From: Gammaproteobacteria bacterium | GTDB taxonomy: Bacteria; Pseudomonadota; Gammaproteobacteria; Eutrophobiales; Eutrophobiaceae | Length of the DNA: 64,000 bases | Assembly: GCA_021773215.1 (NCBI GenBank) | Contig: JAJFKM010000033.1 | Location: 1 to 64,000, forward strand | Reading direction: 5' to 3' | In this document: in pieces, positions 45,244 through 53,468 of the stretch | Layout of the letters: each line of letters opens with the position of its first letter | How positions within the stretch are numbered: position 1 is the stretch's first letter | Notes under the pieces: generated by a model | What the model was told of the DNA's origin: nothing | Seen by the model: only the letters and a program-made list of their open reading frames with translations | Database searches by the model: none | Position numbers and translations under genes: made by a program

Positions 45244-46332
45244 TTAATTATTCTCAATTACAATTTTAGGAAATTTGTTAGTGTAATCTTTTGACTGAAT
45301 AGCAAGTTTTGCCGCAGTTCGCCGTGCAATATCACGATAATTCATAGCAATTTCTGAGTCAGGTTCTATAGCAACAGTAGGCTTACCGTTATCCACACCT
45401 TCGCGAATTCGTATATCTAACGGTAATGAACCTAGCAAATCAACATCATATTGCTTAGCCATTTGATCACCGCCACCGCTGCCGAAGATATGCTCTTCAT
45501 GTCCACATTCACTGCAGATATGCGTACTCATGTTTTCAATGATGCCAAGGACGGGCACATTTACTTTCTCGAACATCTTTAAAGCCTTTCTGGCATCAAG
45601 CAAAGCAATGTCCTGCGGCGTAGTAACAATCACTGCGCCACTCACAGGAATCTTTTGACAGAGGGTCAATTGAATATCACCCGTACCTGGTGGCAGATCA
45701 ATAATCAGATAATCAAGATCCTGCCAATTTGTATCATTTAATAATTGTTCTAATGCACCGGTCACCATCGGCCCGCGCCAAATCATCGGTGTGTCTTCTT
45801 CAATCAAATAGCCTATCGACATCGACTGCACGCCATAACTGACTTTTGGCTCAACTGTCTTACCATCCGTTGTATCAGGCTTACCTTTAAGACCAAGCAT
45901 GCGCGGCTGGCTAGGGCCATAGATATCAGCGTCGAGGATTCCGACTGTGGCGCCTTCTGCCTGTAAAGCCAATGCCAAATTAATTGATGTCGTTGATTTA
46001 CCAACACCACCCTTGCCAGAGGCTACAGCAATGGTATTTTTAACGTTTGGTAAAAGCTGCACTCCCTGTTGTACAGAGTGCGAGACAATCTTACTGGAGA
46101 CTTCAACACTGACATCGGAAATACTTTGTTCGCCTAGTGCGGTAGTTATGGCGTCTGTTAGTTCCTGTTTATATCCTGCGGCCGGATAACCGAGCTGAAC
46201 GGAAATGGAGACATTACTAGCATTGATAGTGATATCTTTGACTGATTTAGAACTGATGAGATCCTCTTTGCTATTAGGATCGATTATTCCGGAAAGTATT
46301 GATTCTACTTGCTCACGACTGGCTGTCGACAT
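45244..46332 (-). CDS. apbC: Iron-sulfur cluster carrier protein ApbC/Mrp
   Basis: The 362-aa P-loop NTPase of the Mrp/NBP35 family loads Fe-S clusters onto apoproteins. An N-terminal MIP18/DUF59-like domain occupies about residues 1-85. The deviant Walker A motif IAVASGKGGVGKSTTSINLA follows, then DADIYGPSQPRMLG and DLPPGTGDIQLTL. The cluster-bridging CxxC is HICSECGHEEHIF. In gammaproteobacteria apbC typically lies back-to-back with metG, as here (metG at 46451). Confidence 0.95.
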   Translation of the reverse strand: MSTASREQVESILSGIIDPNSKEDLISSKSVKDITINASNVSISVQLGYPAAGYKQELTDAITTALGEQSISDVSVEVSSKIVSHSVQQGVQLLPNVKNTIAVASGKGGVGKSTTSINLALALQAEGATVGILDADIYGPSQPRMLGLKGKPDTTDGKTVEPKVSYGVQSMSIGYLIEEDTPMIWRGPMVTGALEQLLNDTNWQDLDYLIIDLPPGTGDIQLTLCQKIPVSGAVIVTTPQDIALLDARKALKMFEKVNVPVLGIIENMSTHICSECGHEEHIFGSGGGDQMAKQYDVDLLGSLPLDIRIREGVDNGKPTVAIEPDSEIAMNYRDIARRTAAKLAIQSKDYTNKFPKIVIENN

Positions 46333-46450
46333 CTATTTATAACCTGAACTATGAATTGGACGCGTATTCTACATTATTTATCGGCTTCTCTTCACGCTGC
46401 TATTGAATAATGCTACTTTAGCGCCCCAAATCTCTGTAGCCTTAATAATA

Positions 46451-48484
46451 ATGCAAGACAAACAACGACAAATACTGGTTTCCAATGCACTGCCTTATGC
46501 AAATGGCCCGCTGCATATAGGTCATCTGGTTGGATATATTCAGGCGGATATCTGGGTACGTTTCCAGAAGATGTTGGGTAATGAATGCCATTACGTCTGT
46601 GCCGATGATACGCACGGCACACCAATTATGTTACGCGCCCAGAAGGAAGGGATCACGCCTGAAGCGCTGATTGAAGCAATGAGCCGGGAGCATCAGGCTG
46701 ATTTCACCGATTTTGCCGTTGCCTTTGATAATTATCACAGTACTCATTCTCCTGAAAACCAGGAATTGGCGAATACTATCTATGAAGCACTGGATAATGC
46801 CGGACACATTAACAAGAGAACTATCAAACAGGCTTATGATCCAGAGAAAAAGATGTTTCTACCCGATCGTTTTATTCGTGGTGAATGTCCGAAATGTGGG
46901 GCGGCTGATCAATATGGTGATAACTGTGAGGTATGTGGTGCCACTTATAGTCCGACCGACTTAAAGAATCCGGTTTCTGCCGTTTCTGGCGCAACACCTA
47001 TTGAAAAAGAATCAGAACATTACTTTTTTAAGCTCGGTGATTTTGAGAAGCTATTACATGAATGGACACGTGCTGGACATTTACAGGCGGAAGTCACCAA
47101 TAAACTGGATGAATGGTTTGAAGCCGGTTTACAGGAATGGGATATCTCGCGTGATGCACCCTACTTTGGTTTTGAAATTCCCAATGCGCCCGGTAAATTC
47201 TTTTATGTGTGGTTAGACGCACCGATGGGTTATCTCGCCAGTTTTAAAAACCTGTGTGATAAAACCAATTTAAATTTTGATGATTGGTGTAAAGCTGGAA
47301 GTGATAAAGAAATGATTCACTTTATCGGTAAAGATATTATTTATTTCCATGCACTGTTTTGGCCAGCCGTGTTAGAAGGTAGTGGTTTTAGAACACCTTC
47401 GGCTGTTTATGCGAATGGTTTCCTGACAGTTGATGGCCAAAAGATGTCCAAGTCGCGGGGTACGTTTATCAAAGCACGTACTTATTTGAATCATTTAAAC
47501 CCTGAATACCTACGTTATTACTTTTCAGCCAAACTCGGCTCTGGTATCGATGATATTGACCTTAACCTGGAAGACTTTAGTGCCCGAGTTAATTCTGATC
47601 TGGTTGGTAAAGTCGTTAACATCGCCAGTCGTTGTGCAGGCTTTATTAAGAAACGTTTTGATGGACAGTTATCAGAAACAGTTCAAGATCCTGAATTATA
47701 TGCAGCGCTTGTTGCAGCAAATGAAAGTATCAAAACTGCCTATGATAATCGGGAATATTCCCGAGCCATGCGCGAAATTATGACCCTGGCCGATAAAGTG
47801 AATCAGTATATTGATGATCACAAACCGTGGGTTATTGCCAAAGAAGATAATAGCGACGACAAATTACAAGCTGTTTGCTCTATGGGCATTAATTGTTTTC
47901 GTTTATTAATGCTGTATTTAAAACCGGTATTACCGGTAATGGCAAAAAAGACTGAAGCATTCCTGAATATCGAAGCTATGCAATGGCATGATGCTGACAC
48001 TGCATTGACGAATCACAAGATTAATAAATTCAAACCGCTGATGACGCGTATAGAAAAAGAGAGTATTGAAAAAATGATTGAAGATAGTAAAGTAGATCTG
48101 GAAGCAACACCGAATGAAACTGTAGTAACCGGACCACTTGCAGATGATCCTATCGCCGATGAAATCTCTTTTGAAGATTTCATGAAAGTCGATTTACGCA
48201 TTGCCAAGATCGTTAAAGCAGGGCATGTAGAAGGGGCTGATAAACTATTACAGCTGACATTGGATATTGGTGGTGAAACACGTAACGTTTTTGCCGGCAT
48301 CAAATCAGCCTATGCACCAGAAGAATTGGAAGGGAAACTCACCGTGATGGTGGCAAATCTGGCGCCCAGAAAGATGCGTTTTGGGTTATCAGAAGGCATG
48401 GTTCTGGCTGCAGGCCCCGGCGGAAAAGATCTCTTTGTCCTTCATCCGGATAATGGCGCGGAACCGGGCATGAAGGTTAAATAA
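46451..48484 (+). CDS. metG: Methionyl-tRNA synthetase
   Basis: The class I synthetase charges tRNA-Met. I chose the ATG at 46451 (677 aa, the same length as E. coli MetRS) rather than an upstream [22 protein letters not shown] has the HIGH box, the zinc knuckle is [21 protein letters not shown] and the KMSKS loop is [11 protein letters not shown]. The C-terminal EMAP-like tRNA-binding domain ([19 protein letters not shown]) is retained. It lies directly before the rnf cluster, as in many gammaproteobacteria. Confidence 0.97.
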   Translation: MQDKQRQILVSNALPYANGPLHIGHLVGYIQADIWVRFQKMLGNECHYVCADDTHGTPIMLRAQKEGITPEALIEAMSREHQADFTDFAVAFDNYHSTHSPENQELANTIYEALDNAGHINKRTIKQAYDPEKKMFLPDRFIRGECPKCGAADQYGDNCEVCGATYSPTDLKNPVSAVSGATPIEKESEHYFFKLGDFEKLLHEWTRAGHLQAEVTNKLDEWFEAGLQEWDISRDAPYFGFEIPNAPGKFFYVWLDAPMGYLASFKNLCDKTNLNFDDWCKAGSDKEMIHFIGKDIIYFHALFWPAVLEGSGFRTPSAVYANGFLTVDGQKMSKSRGTFIKARTYLNHLNPEYLRYYFSAKLGSGIDDIDLNLEDFSARVNSDLVGKVVNIASRCAGFIKKRFDGQLSETVQDPELYAALVAANESIKTAYDNREYSRAMREIMTLADKVNQYIDDHKPWVIAKEDNSDDKLQAVCSMGINCFRLLMLYLKPVLPVMAKKTEAFLNIEAMQWHDADTALTNHKINKFKPLMTRIEKESIEKMIEDSKVDLEATPNETVVTGPLADDPIADEISFEDFMKVDLRIAKIVKAGHVEGADKLLQLTLDIGGETRNVFAGIKSAYAPEELEGKLTVMVANLAPRKMRFGLSEGMVLAAGPGGKDLFVLHPDNGAEPGMKVK

Positions 48485-48522
48485 TACTCGGGGATAAATT
48501 TAAGTCTGTCTCCTACCTGCCT

Positions 48523-48593
48523 ATCATCCTCGCGCAAGCGTGGATCCAACCTTAAACCATCGTTTACTAGATTCCCGCCTGCGCGGGAATGAC
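48523..48593. repeat. Palindromic repeat, same family as 5847-5923
   Basis: The right arm (48567-48593) reads CTAGATTCCCGCCTGCGCGG and continues GAATGAC, nearly identical to the inner arm at 5897-5923. The left arm (48523-48548) is a diverged inverted copy. It lies in the metG-rnfA gap, 56 bases before rnfA, and may affect rnf transcription. Confidence 0.7.
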
Positions 48594-48648
48594 AATTTTA
48601 TATGTCAGAAAACTTGTTGTAGCGTCTTAAAAATCCGATACTCATTTA

Positions 48649-49224
48649 ATGAGTGACCTATTCGGATTATTATTCAGTACCGCGTTGGTTAATAACCTTG
48701 TATTAACCTATCTTGTTGGTCTTGACCTGCAAGTCGCTGCTAGCCAGCGCATGAATGCTGCCTGGCTGGTTGGATTATCAACTATTTATTGTCTGGCGAT
48801 TGTTCTACCTGCTGTTTATTTGGTCGATCATCTGATCATCATTCCATTATCATTAGAATACCTCGACCTCTTGTTTTACGTTATGTTGGTCATTGTTGTT
48901 GTGTTTTCTTCTCAACAATTAATGCATCGACTCCTGCCTCTCATGTACAAGCAAGTCGATGCCTTGGTTCCTGTTATATTAATTAACTCAATCTTGTTGG
49001 CTGTTATCTTACTATCCCAAGGACAGAACCAAACTATTTTTGGAATGCTGCTATACGGTATTAGCACGGGGATTGGTTTTTTGTTTTTGCTATTAGTGTT
49101 AACTTGCCTACGCGAACGCATTGATAATAATAATGTACCAATAGCTTTCCGAGGCTTACCCATATTACTCATCACACTGGGAATATTCTCAATGGGTCTC
49201 ATGGGATTGGCAGGCTTGAAATGA
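48649..49224 (+). CDS. rnfA: RnfA-like membrane subunit lacking cluster cysteines
   Basis: The 191-aa protein has six membrane helices and matches RnfA/RsxA over its length: ALVNNLVLTYLVGL at the start and NVPIAFRGLPILLITLGIFSMGLMG at the end (E. coli has [23 protein letters not shown]). Typical RnfA has a cysteine in FLGLCPFMG and another in TTNC that ligate an intramembrane [2Fe-2S] cluster shared with RnfE. Here they are replaced: VGLDLQVAAS and LINSILL. It starts the rnfABDG cluster and overlaps rnfB by 4 bases. Confidence 0.88.
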   Translation: MSDLFGLLFSTALVNNLVLTYLVGLDLQVAASQRMNAAWLVGLSTIYCLAIVLPAVYLVDHLIIIPLSLEYLDLLFYVMLVIVVVFSSQQLMHRLLPLMYKQVDALVPVILINSILLAVILLSQGQNQTIFGMLLYGISTGIGFLFLLLVLTCLRERIDNNNVPIAFRGLPILLITLGIFSMGLMGLAGLK

Positions 49225-49730
49225 GTATTTCATTTTTAATTGCATTATTACTCATTATTATCATCACAGTAATTATCGGATACCTTTCATCAAATCAGAG
49301 AATAAATGCCTCACAACAAACACAGCTTCAGGATATTGAATCGATTGAGGAGCTGTTACCACAAACACAATGTGGTGATTGTGGCTTTAATGGCTGCCGG
49401 CCTTATGCAGAAGCCATCGCAAACCATGCGGCAGATATAAACCGTTGCTTACCAGGTGGCGATGAAACCGTAAAGGCATTGTCATTAATAATAGGCTTAG
49501 ACATAAAGCCGCTATATAAAAAAACAGATAAATACGCCGTACCTCGACTCGCCTTAATCGAAGAAGAACATTGCATCGGTTGCGTTAAATGTATTGCTGC
49601 TTGTCCTGTCGACGCAATCATCGGTGCGCCTAAACAAATGCATAGTGTTATTGACGCCTATTGCACGGGTTGTGAATTATGTATCGCACCCTGTCCTGTT
49701 GATTGCATCACCATGGTGTCTCCTCTTTAA
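49221..49730 (+). CDS. rnfB: RnfB-like ferredoxin subunit
   Basis: The 169-aa protein has one N-terminal TM helix, a CxxCGxxxC...C [4Fe-4S] site (TQCGDCGFNGCRPYAEAI, then NRCLPGG) and two ferredoxin motifs, HCIGCVKCIAACPVDAI and YCTGCELCIAPCPVDCI. This is the complete cysteine set of RnfB. It is short but intact. Four bases separate its stop from the next gene, where rnfC would usually lie, so no rnfC remnant can exist here. Confidence 0.93.
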   Translation: MSISFLIALLLIIIITVIIGYLSSNQRINASQQTQLQDIESIEELLPQTQCGDCGFNGCRPYAEAIANHAADINRCLPGGDETVKALSLIIGLDIKPLYKKTDKYAVPRLALIEEEHCIGCVKCIAACPVDAIIGAPKQMHSVIDAYCTGCELCIAPCPVDCITMVSPL

Positions 49731-49734
49731 ACAC

Positions 49735-50745
49735 ATGCAGACCTCTTCGCCACATACTCACTCTGAAAATGCCGTCGCAATTATTATGCGAAAAGTGTTG
49801 TATGCATTAATCCCTGGAATATTACTCAGTACGTATTTTTTTGGAATAGGTGTGCTAGTCAATTGTATATTAGCTACCGCCTTTGCTTTAGCACTTGAGG
49901 CGTCAGTATTAAAAATTCGAAATCAAGCGATTCGTCCTATTATTACAGACGGTACAGCTATCATCACCGCGATTCTTTTTGCGCTTACCATTTCTCCTTA
50001 TACCCCTTGGTGGGTATCCTTCACCGGAATTGCATTCGCAGTAGTTATTGCCAAGCATCTCTTTGGCGGACTTGGTAACAATCCTTTTAACCCTGCCATG
50101 GCCGGTTATGTCTTTGTGCTCTTATCGTTTCCTGTGCAAATGGCCTATTGGCCTGACTTAAGTGGGTTTGCCGAACAAGAATTATCCATCGTGCGAAACA
50201 TCGGCATTATTTTTTCAGGTCTACCAGACGAATTAGATGCGATAACAGGCGCCACACCGTTGACCAATATGAAGTTAGAGTTAGGCCTAATGACCATGGT
50301 GTCTGAAATTGAATCGAATCCACTGTATGGTTCATTAGGTGGCAGAGGTTGGGAATGGATTGCACTGGCTTATCTTGCAGGCGGAATTTTTTTAATCATC
50401 AACAAAGTTATACGGTGGCAAATTCCTATTTACGTTTTGGGCAGTATCTTTGTCATAAGTCTGTTGTTCAATTTTATCGATAGCGATTTCTATCCCTCCG
50501 CCCTATTGCATCTCTTTACCGGCGGGACGATGTTGTGCGCTTTTTTTATAGCCACTGATCCAGCCAGTTCATCAACCACACCTAAAGGAAAGATACTCTA
50601 TGGTATTGGAGTAGGCTTATTTATTTATATTATCAGGACCTGGGGTAGCTACCCGGATGGCATTGCCTTTGCAATCTTGATTATGAATGGACTCGTTCCC
50701 TTAATTGATTACTTCACCCGGCCCAAGGCATTGGGGGAAAAATGA
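49735..50745 (+). CDS. rnfD: RnfD-like membrane flavoprotein subunit
   Basis: The 336-aa protein starts at ATG 49735, which follows rnfB by four bases; the frame extends upstream through rnfB but is spurious there. About nine membrane helices are visible (MRKVLYALIPGILLSTYFFG onward), along with FGGLGNNPFNPAMAGYVF. The covalent FMN site is TGATPL in DAITGATPLTNMK (threonine). It follows the RnfD family throughout. It overlaps rnfG by 4 bases. Confidence 0.92.
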   Translation: MQTSSPHTHSENAVAIIMRKVLYALIPGILLSTYFFGIGVLVNCILATAFALALEASVLKIRNQAIRPIITDGTAIITAILFALTISPYTPWWVSFTGIAFAVVIAKHLFGGLGNNPFNPAMAGYVFVLLSFPVQMAYWPDLSGFAEQELSIVRNIGIIFSGLPDELDAITGATPLTNMKLELGLMTMVSEIESNPLYGSLGGRGWEWIALAYLAGGIFLIINKVIRWQIPIYVLGSIFVISLLFNFIDSDFYPSALLHLFTGGTMLCAFFIATDPASSSTTPKGKILYGIGVGLFIYIIRTWGSYPDGIAFAILIMNGLVPLIDYFTRPKALGEK

Positions 50746-51368
50746 GTTCAGAAACTAGTTCAGTTAAACAGAAATTCAATGCACTACTGCCCTTGCTCAT
50801 TATCAGTGTGACCTGTGTTATCGTGATTTTTATCGTTAATTTAATAACCAAGGATAAGATTGAAATTAACAAAGAAAAAGCCGCGCTAGCAATCATCTCC
50901 GAAGTACTACCACTTGAATACGATAATGACTTGTTTACAGACAGCATCCATCTCGATGTGCCTGATAAGATTAATAATACAGGCAGCATCACTGTTTATA
51001 GGGCAAGATTAAAAAATCAACCTGTTGCTATCAGTCTGATGCCAGTTATCGCGAAAGGCTATAGCGGCAATATTAGTTTAATTGTTGGAATACGTTATGA
51101 TGGCGCGATAACAGGCATCAAAGTTCTGCAGCATAATGAAACAGAAGGCTTTGGCGATCAGGTACATCAGGATAAAACAGATTGGCTACAGAGCTTCTAC
51201 AACACATCGATCTCAGCCTTGGCTGAAAAAAAGTGGGCCATAAGAAAAGATGATGGTGAATTCGACCAATTAAGCGGTGCGACCATTACCTCAAGAAGCA
51301 TAATTAATATTATTTACAAAACACTCGAATACTATTTGGAAAACCAAGATAAATTTTATGAAAATTAA
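50742..51368 (+). CDS. rnfG: RnfG-like periplasmic flavoprotein subunit
   Basis: The 208-aa protein has an N-terminal TM helix (LLIISVTCVIVIFIVNLI) and a periplasmic FMN-binding domain. Covalent FMN attaches to the threonine of SGAT, here in FDQLSGATITSRSI. VLQHNETEGFGDQV is the conserved family block. It is the last rnf gene; rnfE, which normally follows, is absent and yhbY overlaps its end by 11 bases. Confidence 0.92.
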   Translation: MSSETSSVKQKFNALLPLLIISVTCVIVIFIVNLITKDKIEINKEKAALAIISEVLPLEYDNDLFTDSIHLDVPDKINNTGSITVYRARLKNQPVAISLMPVIAKGYSGNISLIVGIRYDGAITGIKVLQHNETEGFGDQVHQDKTDWLQSFYNTSISALAEKKWAIRKDDGEFDQLSGATITSRSIINIIYKTLEYYLENQDKFYEN

Positions 51369-51651
51369 TAACGCACAAAAGAAATTCTTACGTCAATCAG
51401 CACATCATTTGAAACCCGTAGTGTGGGCTGGCCAACAAGGCATCACCAAAGCGCTTATAAAAGAAATTGAAGAGGTCTTAGAACGCCATGAACTGATAAA
51501 AGTGAAATGTCGTTTAGGCGAACGTGAAGAACGCGACGCCGGCATTAAAAAGATATGTGAAGATACAGGTGCTGAATTAGTTCAGCGTATTGGGAATATC
51601 GTAACGCTTTATAAAAAGAATAGTGAAAAACCAGTTATTAAACTACCCTAA
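51358..51651 (+). CDS. yhbY: YhbY-type CRM-domain RNA-binding protein
   Basis: The 97-aa CRM-domain protein binds pre-50S ribosomal particles. RQSAHHLKPVVWAGQQGIT contains the GxxG-type loop (here AGQQG), and LIKVKCRLGEREERDAGI is the conserved second half. Its start overlaps the rnfG stop by 11 bases, so it is translationally coupled to the rnf genes. In E. coli, yhbY lies near ftsJ-ftsH, so its linkage to rnf is a local rearrangement. Confidence 0.93.
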   Translation: MKINNAQKKFLRQSAHHLKPVVWAGQQGITKALIKEIEEVLERHELIKVKCRLGEREERDAGIKKICEDTGAELVQRIGNIVTLYKKNSEKPVIKLP

Positions 51652-51658
51652 ACACAAT

Positions 51659-52603
51659 TCAACTTCGGTTTAACCAAACAACTAGCCCCTGCGCATTTAA
51701 ATTCAAGTCCATATCTAATAATTCGTGAACCTGTGCTCGATCAATTTCAGGTGCAATCTTGTGTAATTGGGCACTTTCTTTTTTGAATATTTCATCTTCT
51801 ATTTTTTCTATTGGTTTTGATTCATTACGATTAGCCTGTGCTACCTCACAATAAGAAGCTATGCGTTGACACAAAATATCTGCATAAAACTGTGGATTCT
51901 CCAATAGCCCAAAATGAGTCAAGTATAGCCGTTCAGGATTGTGGCTCATTAATAAATTAATCGAATTTATCAATTTTTCAGGTGCGAATTGTACTGGTGA
52001 AGTTGTTGGTATTATATGTCTCGACTCTGGACCAATCATATCCTGATAGGAGACACCGAATGTATCGCCAGTAAACCAGCCTTTACTTAGTTCATCCCAA
52101 ATACAAATATGGTGCTCAGCATGTCCTGGTGTTTGACGAACAAGAAGTTTTCTACCTGCTAGATCAAGTTCCATATTATCTTCAGCTTCTACAATCCTAT
52201 TTTTCGAAACAGCAATGAGTTCACCATAGAGAGCGTCGTATTTTTCTTGTCCATAGACATCAATTACGCCTTTCATTAATCGAGATGGATCTACTAGATG
52301 TCTTGCGCCCCGTGGGTGAACTATCAATTCTGCATTAGGAAATATTTCCATCATGCTGCCTGCCCCACCAGCGTGGTCAAGATGAACATGTGTTGGAATC
52401 ACATAGCGAACTTGCGAAGGTGCTATATGTTTTTTATTAAGTAATGTTAATACTCTAGAGATGCTGTGATTAGTGCCAGTTTCAATGATGGCAATTTCTT
52501 CATTCTGCTCAAGCAGATAAATCGCTGCCATTTTTGGCCGGAGATATCCTGAATCTATACAGCTTATCCCATGATCATAATGACTAAATATTTCTTCAGG
52601 CAT
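51659..52603 (-). CDS. MBL-fold metallo-hydrolase
   Basis: The 314-aa protein carries the metallo-beta-lactamase zinc motif HVHLDHAGG and the later HAEHHICIWD and GDTFGVSYQDM. It resembles glyoxalase II/lactonase-like hydrolases, but the substrate is unknown. The C-terminal 50 residues, with NRNESKPIEKIEDEI, are helical. It is the last gene of an apparent four-gene transcript with an RND pump, its adaptor and an SDR enzyme. Confidence 0.85.
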   Translation of the reverse strand: MPEEIFSHYDHGISCIDSGYLRPKMAAIYLLEQNEEIAIIETGTNHSISRVLTLLNKKHIAPSQVRYVIPTHVHLDHAGGAGSMMEIFPNAELIVHPRGARHLVDPSRLMKGVIDVYGQEKYDALYGELIAVSKNRIVEAEDNMELDLAGRKLLVRQTPGHAEHHICIWDELSKGWFTGDTFGVSYQDMIGPESRHIIPTTSPVQFAPEKLINSINLLMSHNPERLYLTHFGLLENPQFYADILCQRIASYCEVAQANRNESKPIEKIEDEIFKKESAQLHKIAPEIDRAQVHELLDMDLNLNAQGLVVWLNRS

Positions 52604-52646
52604 GCGTTTATAATAATTAGCTAGGATGATGAGTTTAATAGAAGGA

Positions 52647-53468
52647 CTAAACTCTAATCAGAATCTTATCTAAAAGAAACCCCGGAAGGATGCGTTTAAG
52701 GAATGCAAACAGGTAAGTGGGGAACGTGACATAGTAACGCGCCCTTGGATTATCACTTTCCAATGCATGAACCACTTTCTTAAGTACTGCTTCAGGTTCT
52801 AATGAAAAAGGTACTTTATAATTTTCACCGTTTAAATCACTTTCTATCTTGGCGTAGTCTTTTTTAAAATGACTATGCTCTTTATTCACTATCGCTTGAA
52901 AGTTGTTAAGTGCATTATTTCTGAAATTACTTGTTATAGGACCAGGTTCTATCAAACTTACTTTTATACCCGTATCGTTTAACTCATAACGCATCGCATC
53001 GCTTATTGCTTCCAATGCATATTTTGATGCGCAGTAGGGCCCGCGGAACTTCATTGTAACAAAACCTAATACCGAACTAATTTGAATGATGCGGCCTGAG
53101 TGTTGTTTACGCATTATTGGTATGAGTAGATTAGTTAATTCTTGTGTGCCAAAGATATTAGTTTCGAATTGATCGCGTAACGCCATAACAGGAATGTCTT
53201 CCATCGCACCGGTCAGGCCATAAGCTGCGTTGTTGACTAGCCCATAAAGTTGGTCATTTGTCTTACTTAAAAGTGTTACAACAGCAGCTTGAATAGATTT
53301 AGTGTCAGCAAGGTCGAGCATAATCGCTTCGAAACCTGCCTTGCTTAATGCATCGATATCCTCTTGCTTTCTTGCAGTAACATAAACATTAAAACCACGT
53401 TCTTTTAATCCACCAGCAATACAACGTCCAATGCCCGATGAGCAGCCCGTAACGAGAACATGTTTCAT
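52647..53468 (-). CDS. Short-chain dehydrogenase/reductase
   Basis: The 273-aa SDR shows the NAD(P) motif VTGCSSGIGRCIAGGL, NNAAYG, catalytic serine in ISSVLG and Y-x3-K in YCASKYALE. The C-terminus ends LPGFLLDKILI with a hydrophobic character. The substrate is unknown. Its ATG overlaps the stop of the RND gene by 4 bases, which ties expression to the pump, and the MBL gene follows by 43 bases. Confidence 0.92.
   Translation of the reverse strand: MKHVLVTGCSSGIGRCIAGGLKERGFNVYVTARKQEDIDALSKAGFEAIMLDLADTKSIQAAVVTLLSKTNDQLYGLVNNAAYGLTGAMEDIPVMALRDQFETNIFGTQELTNLLIPIMRKQHSGRIIQISSVLGFVTMKFRGPYCASKYALEAISDAMRYELNDTGIKVSLIEPGPITSNFRNNALNNFQAIVNKEHSHFKKDYAKIESDLNGENYKVPFSLEPEAVLKKVVHALESDNPRARYYVTFPTYLFAFLKRILPGFLLDKILIRV

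Noticed and set aside
45091-45294. A plus-strand ORF of 67 codons across the apbC-dcd spacer
   Set aside because: It lies in the structured repeat and into apbC antisense, with low-complexity composition and no RBS.
49594-49734. Upstream extension of the rnfD frame into rnfB
   Set aside because: The extension overlaps coding rnfB in another frame and lacks homology; RnfD begins at ATG 49735.
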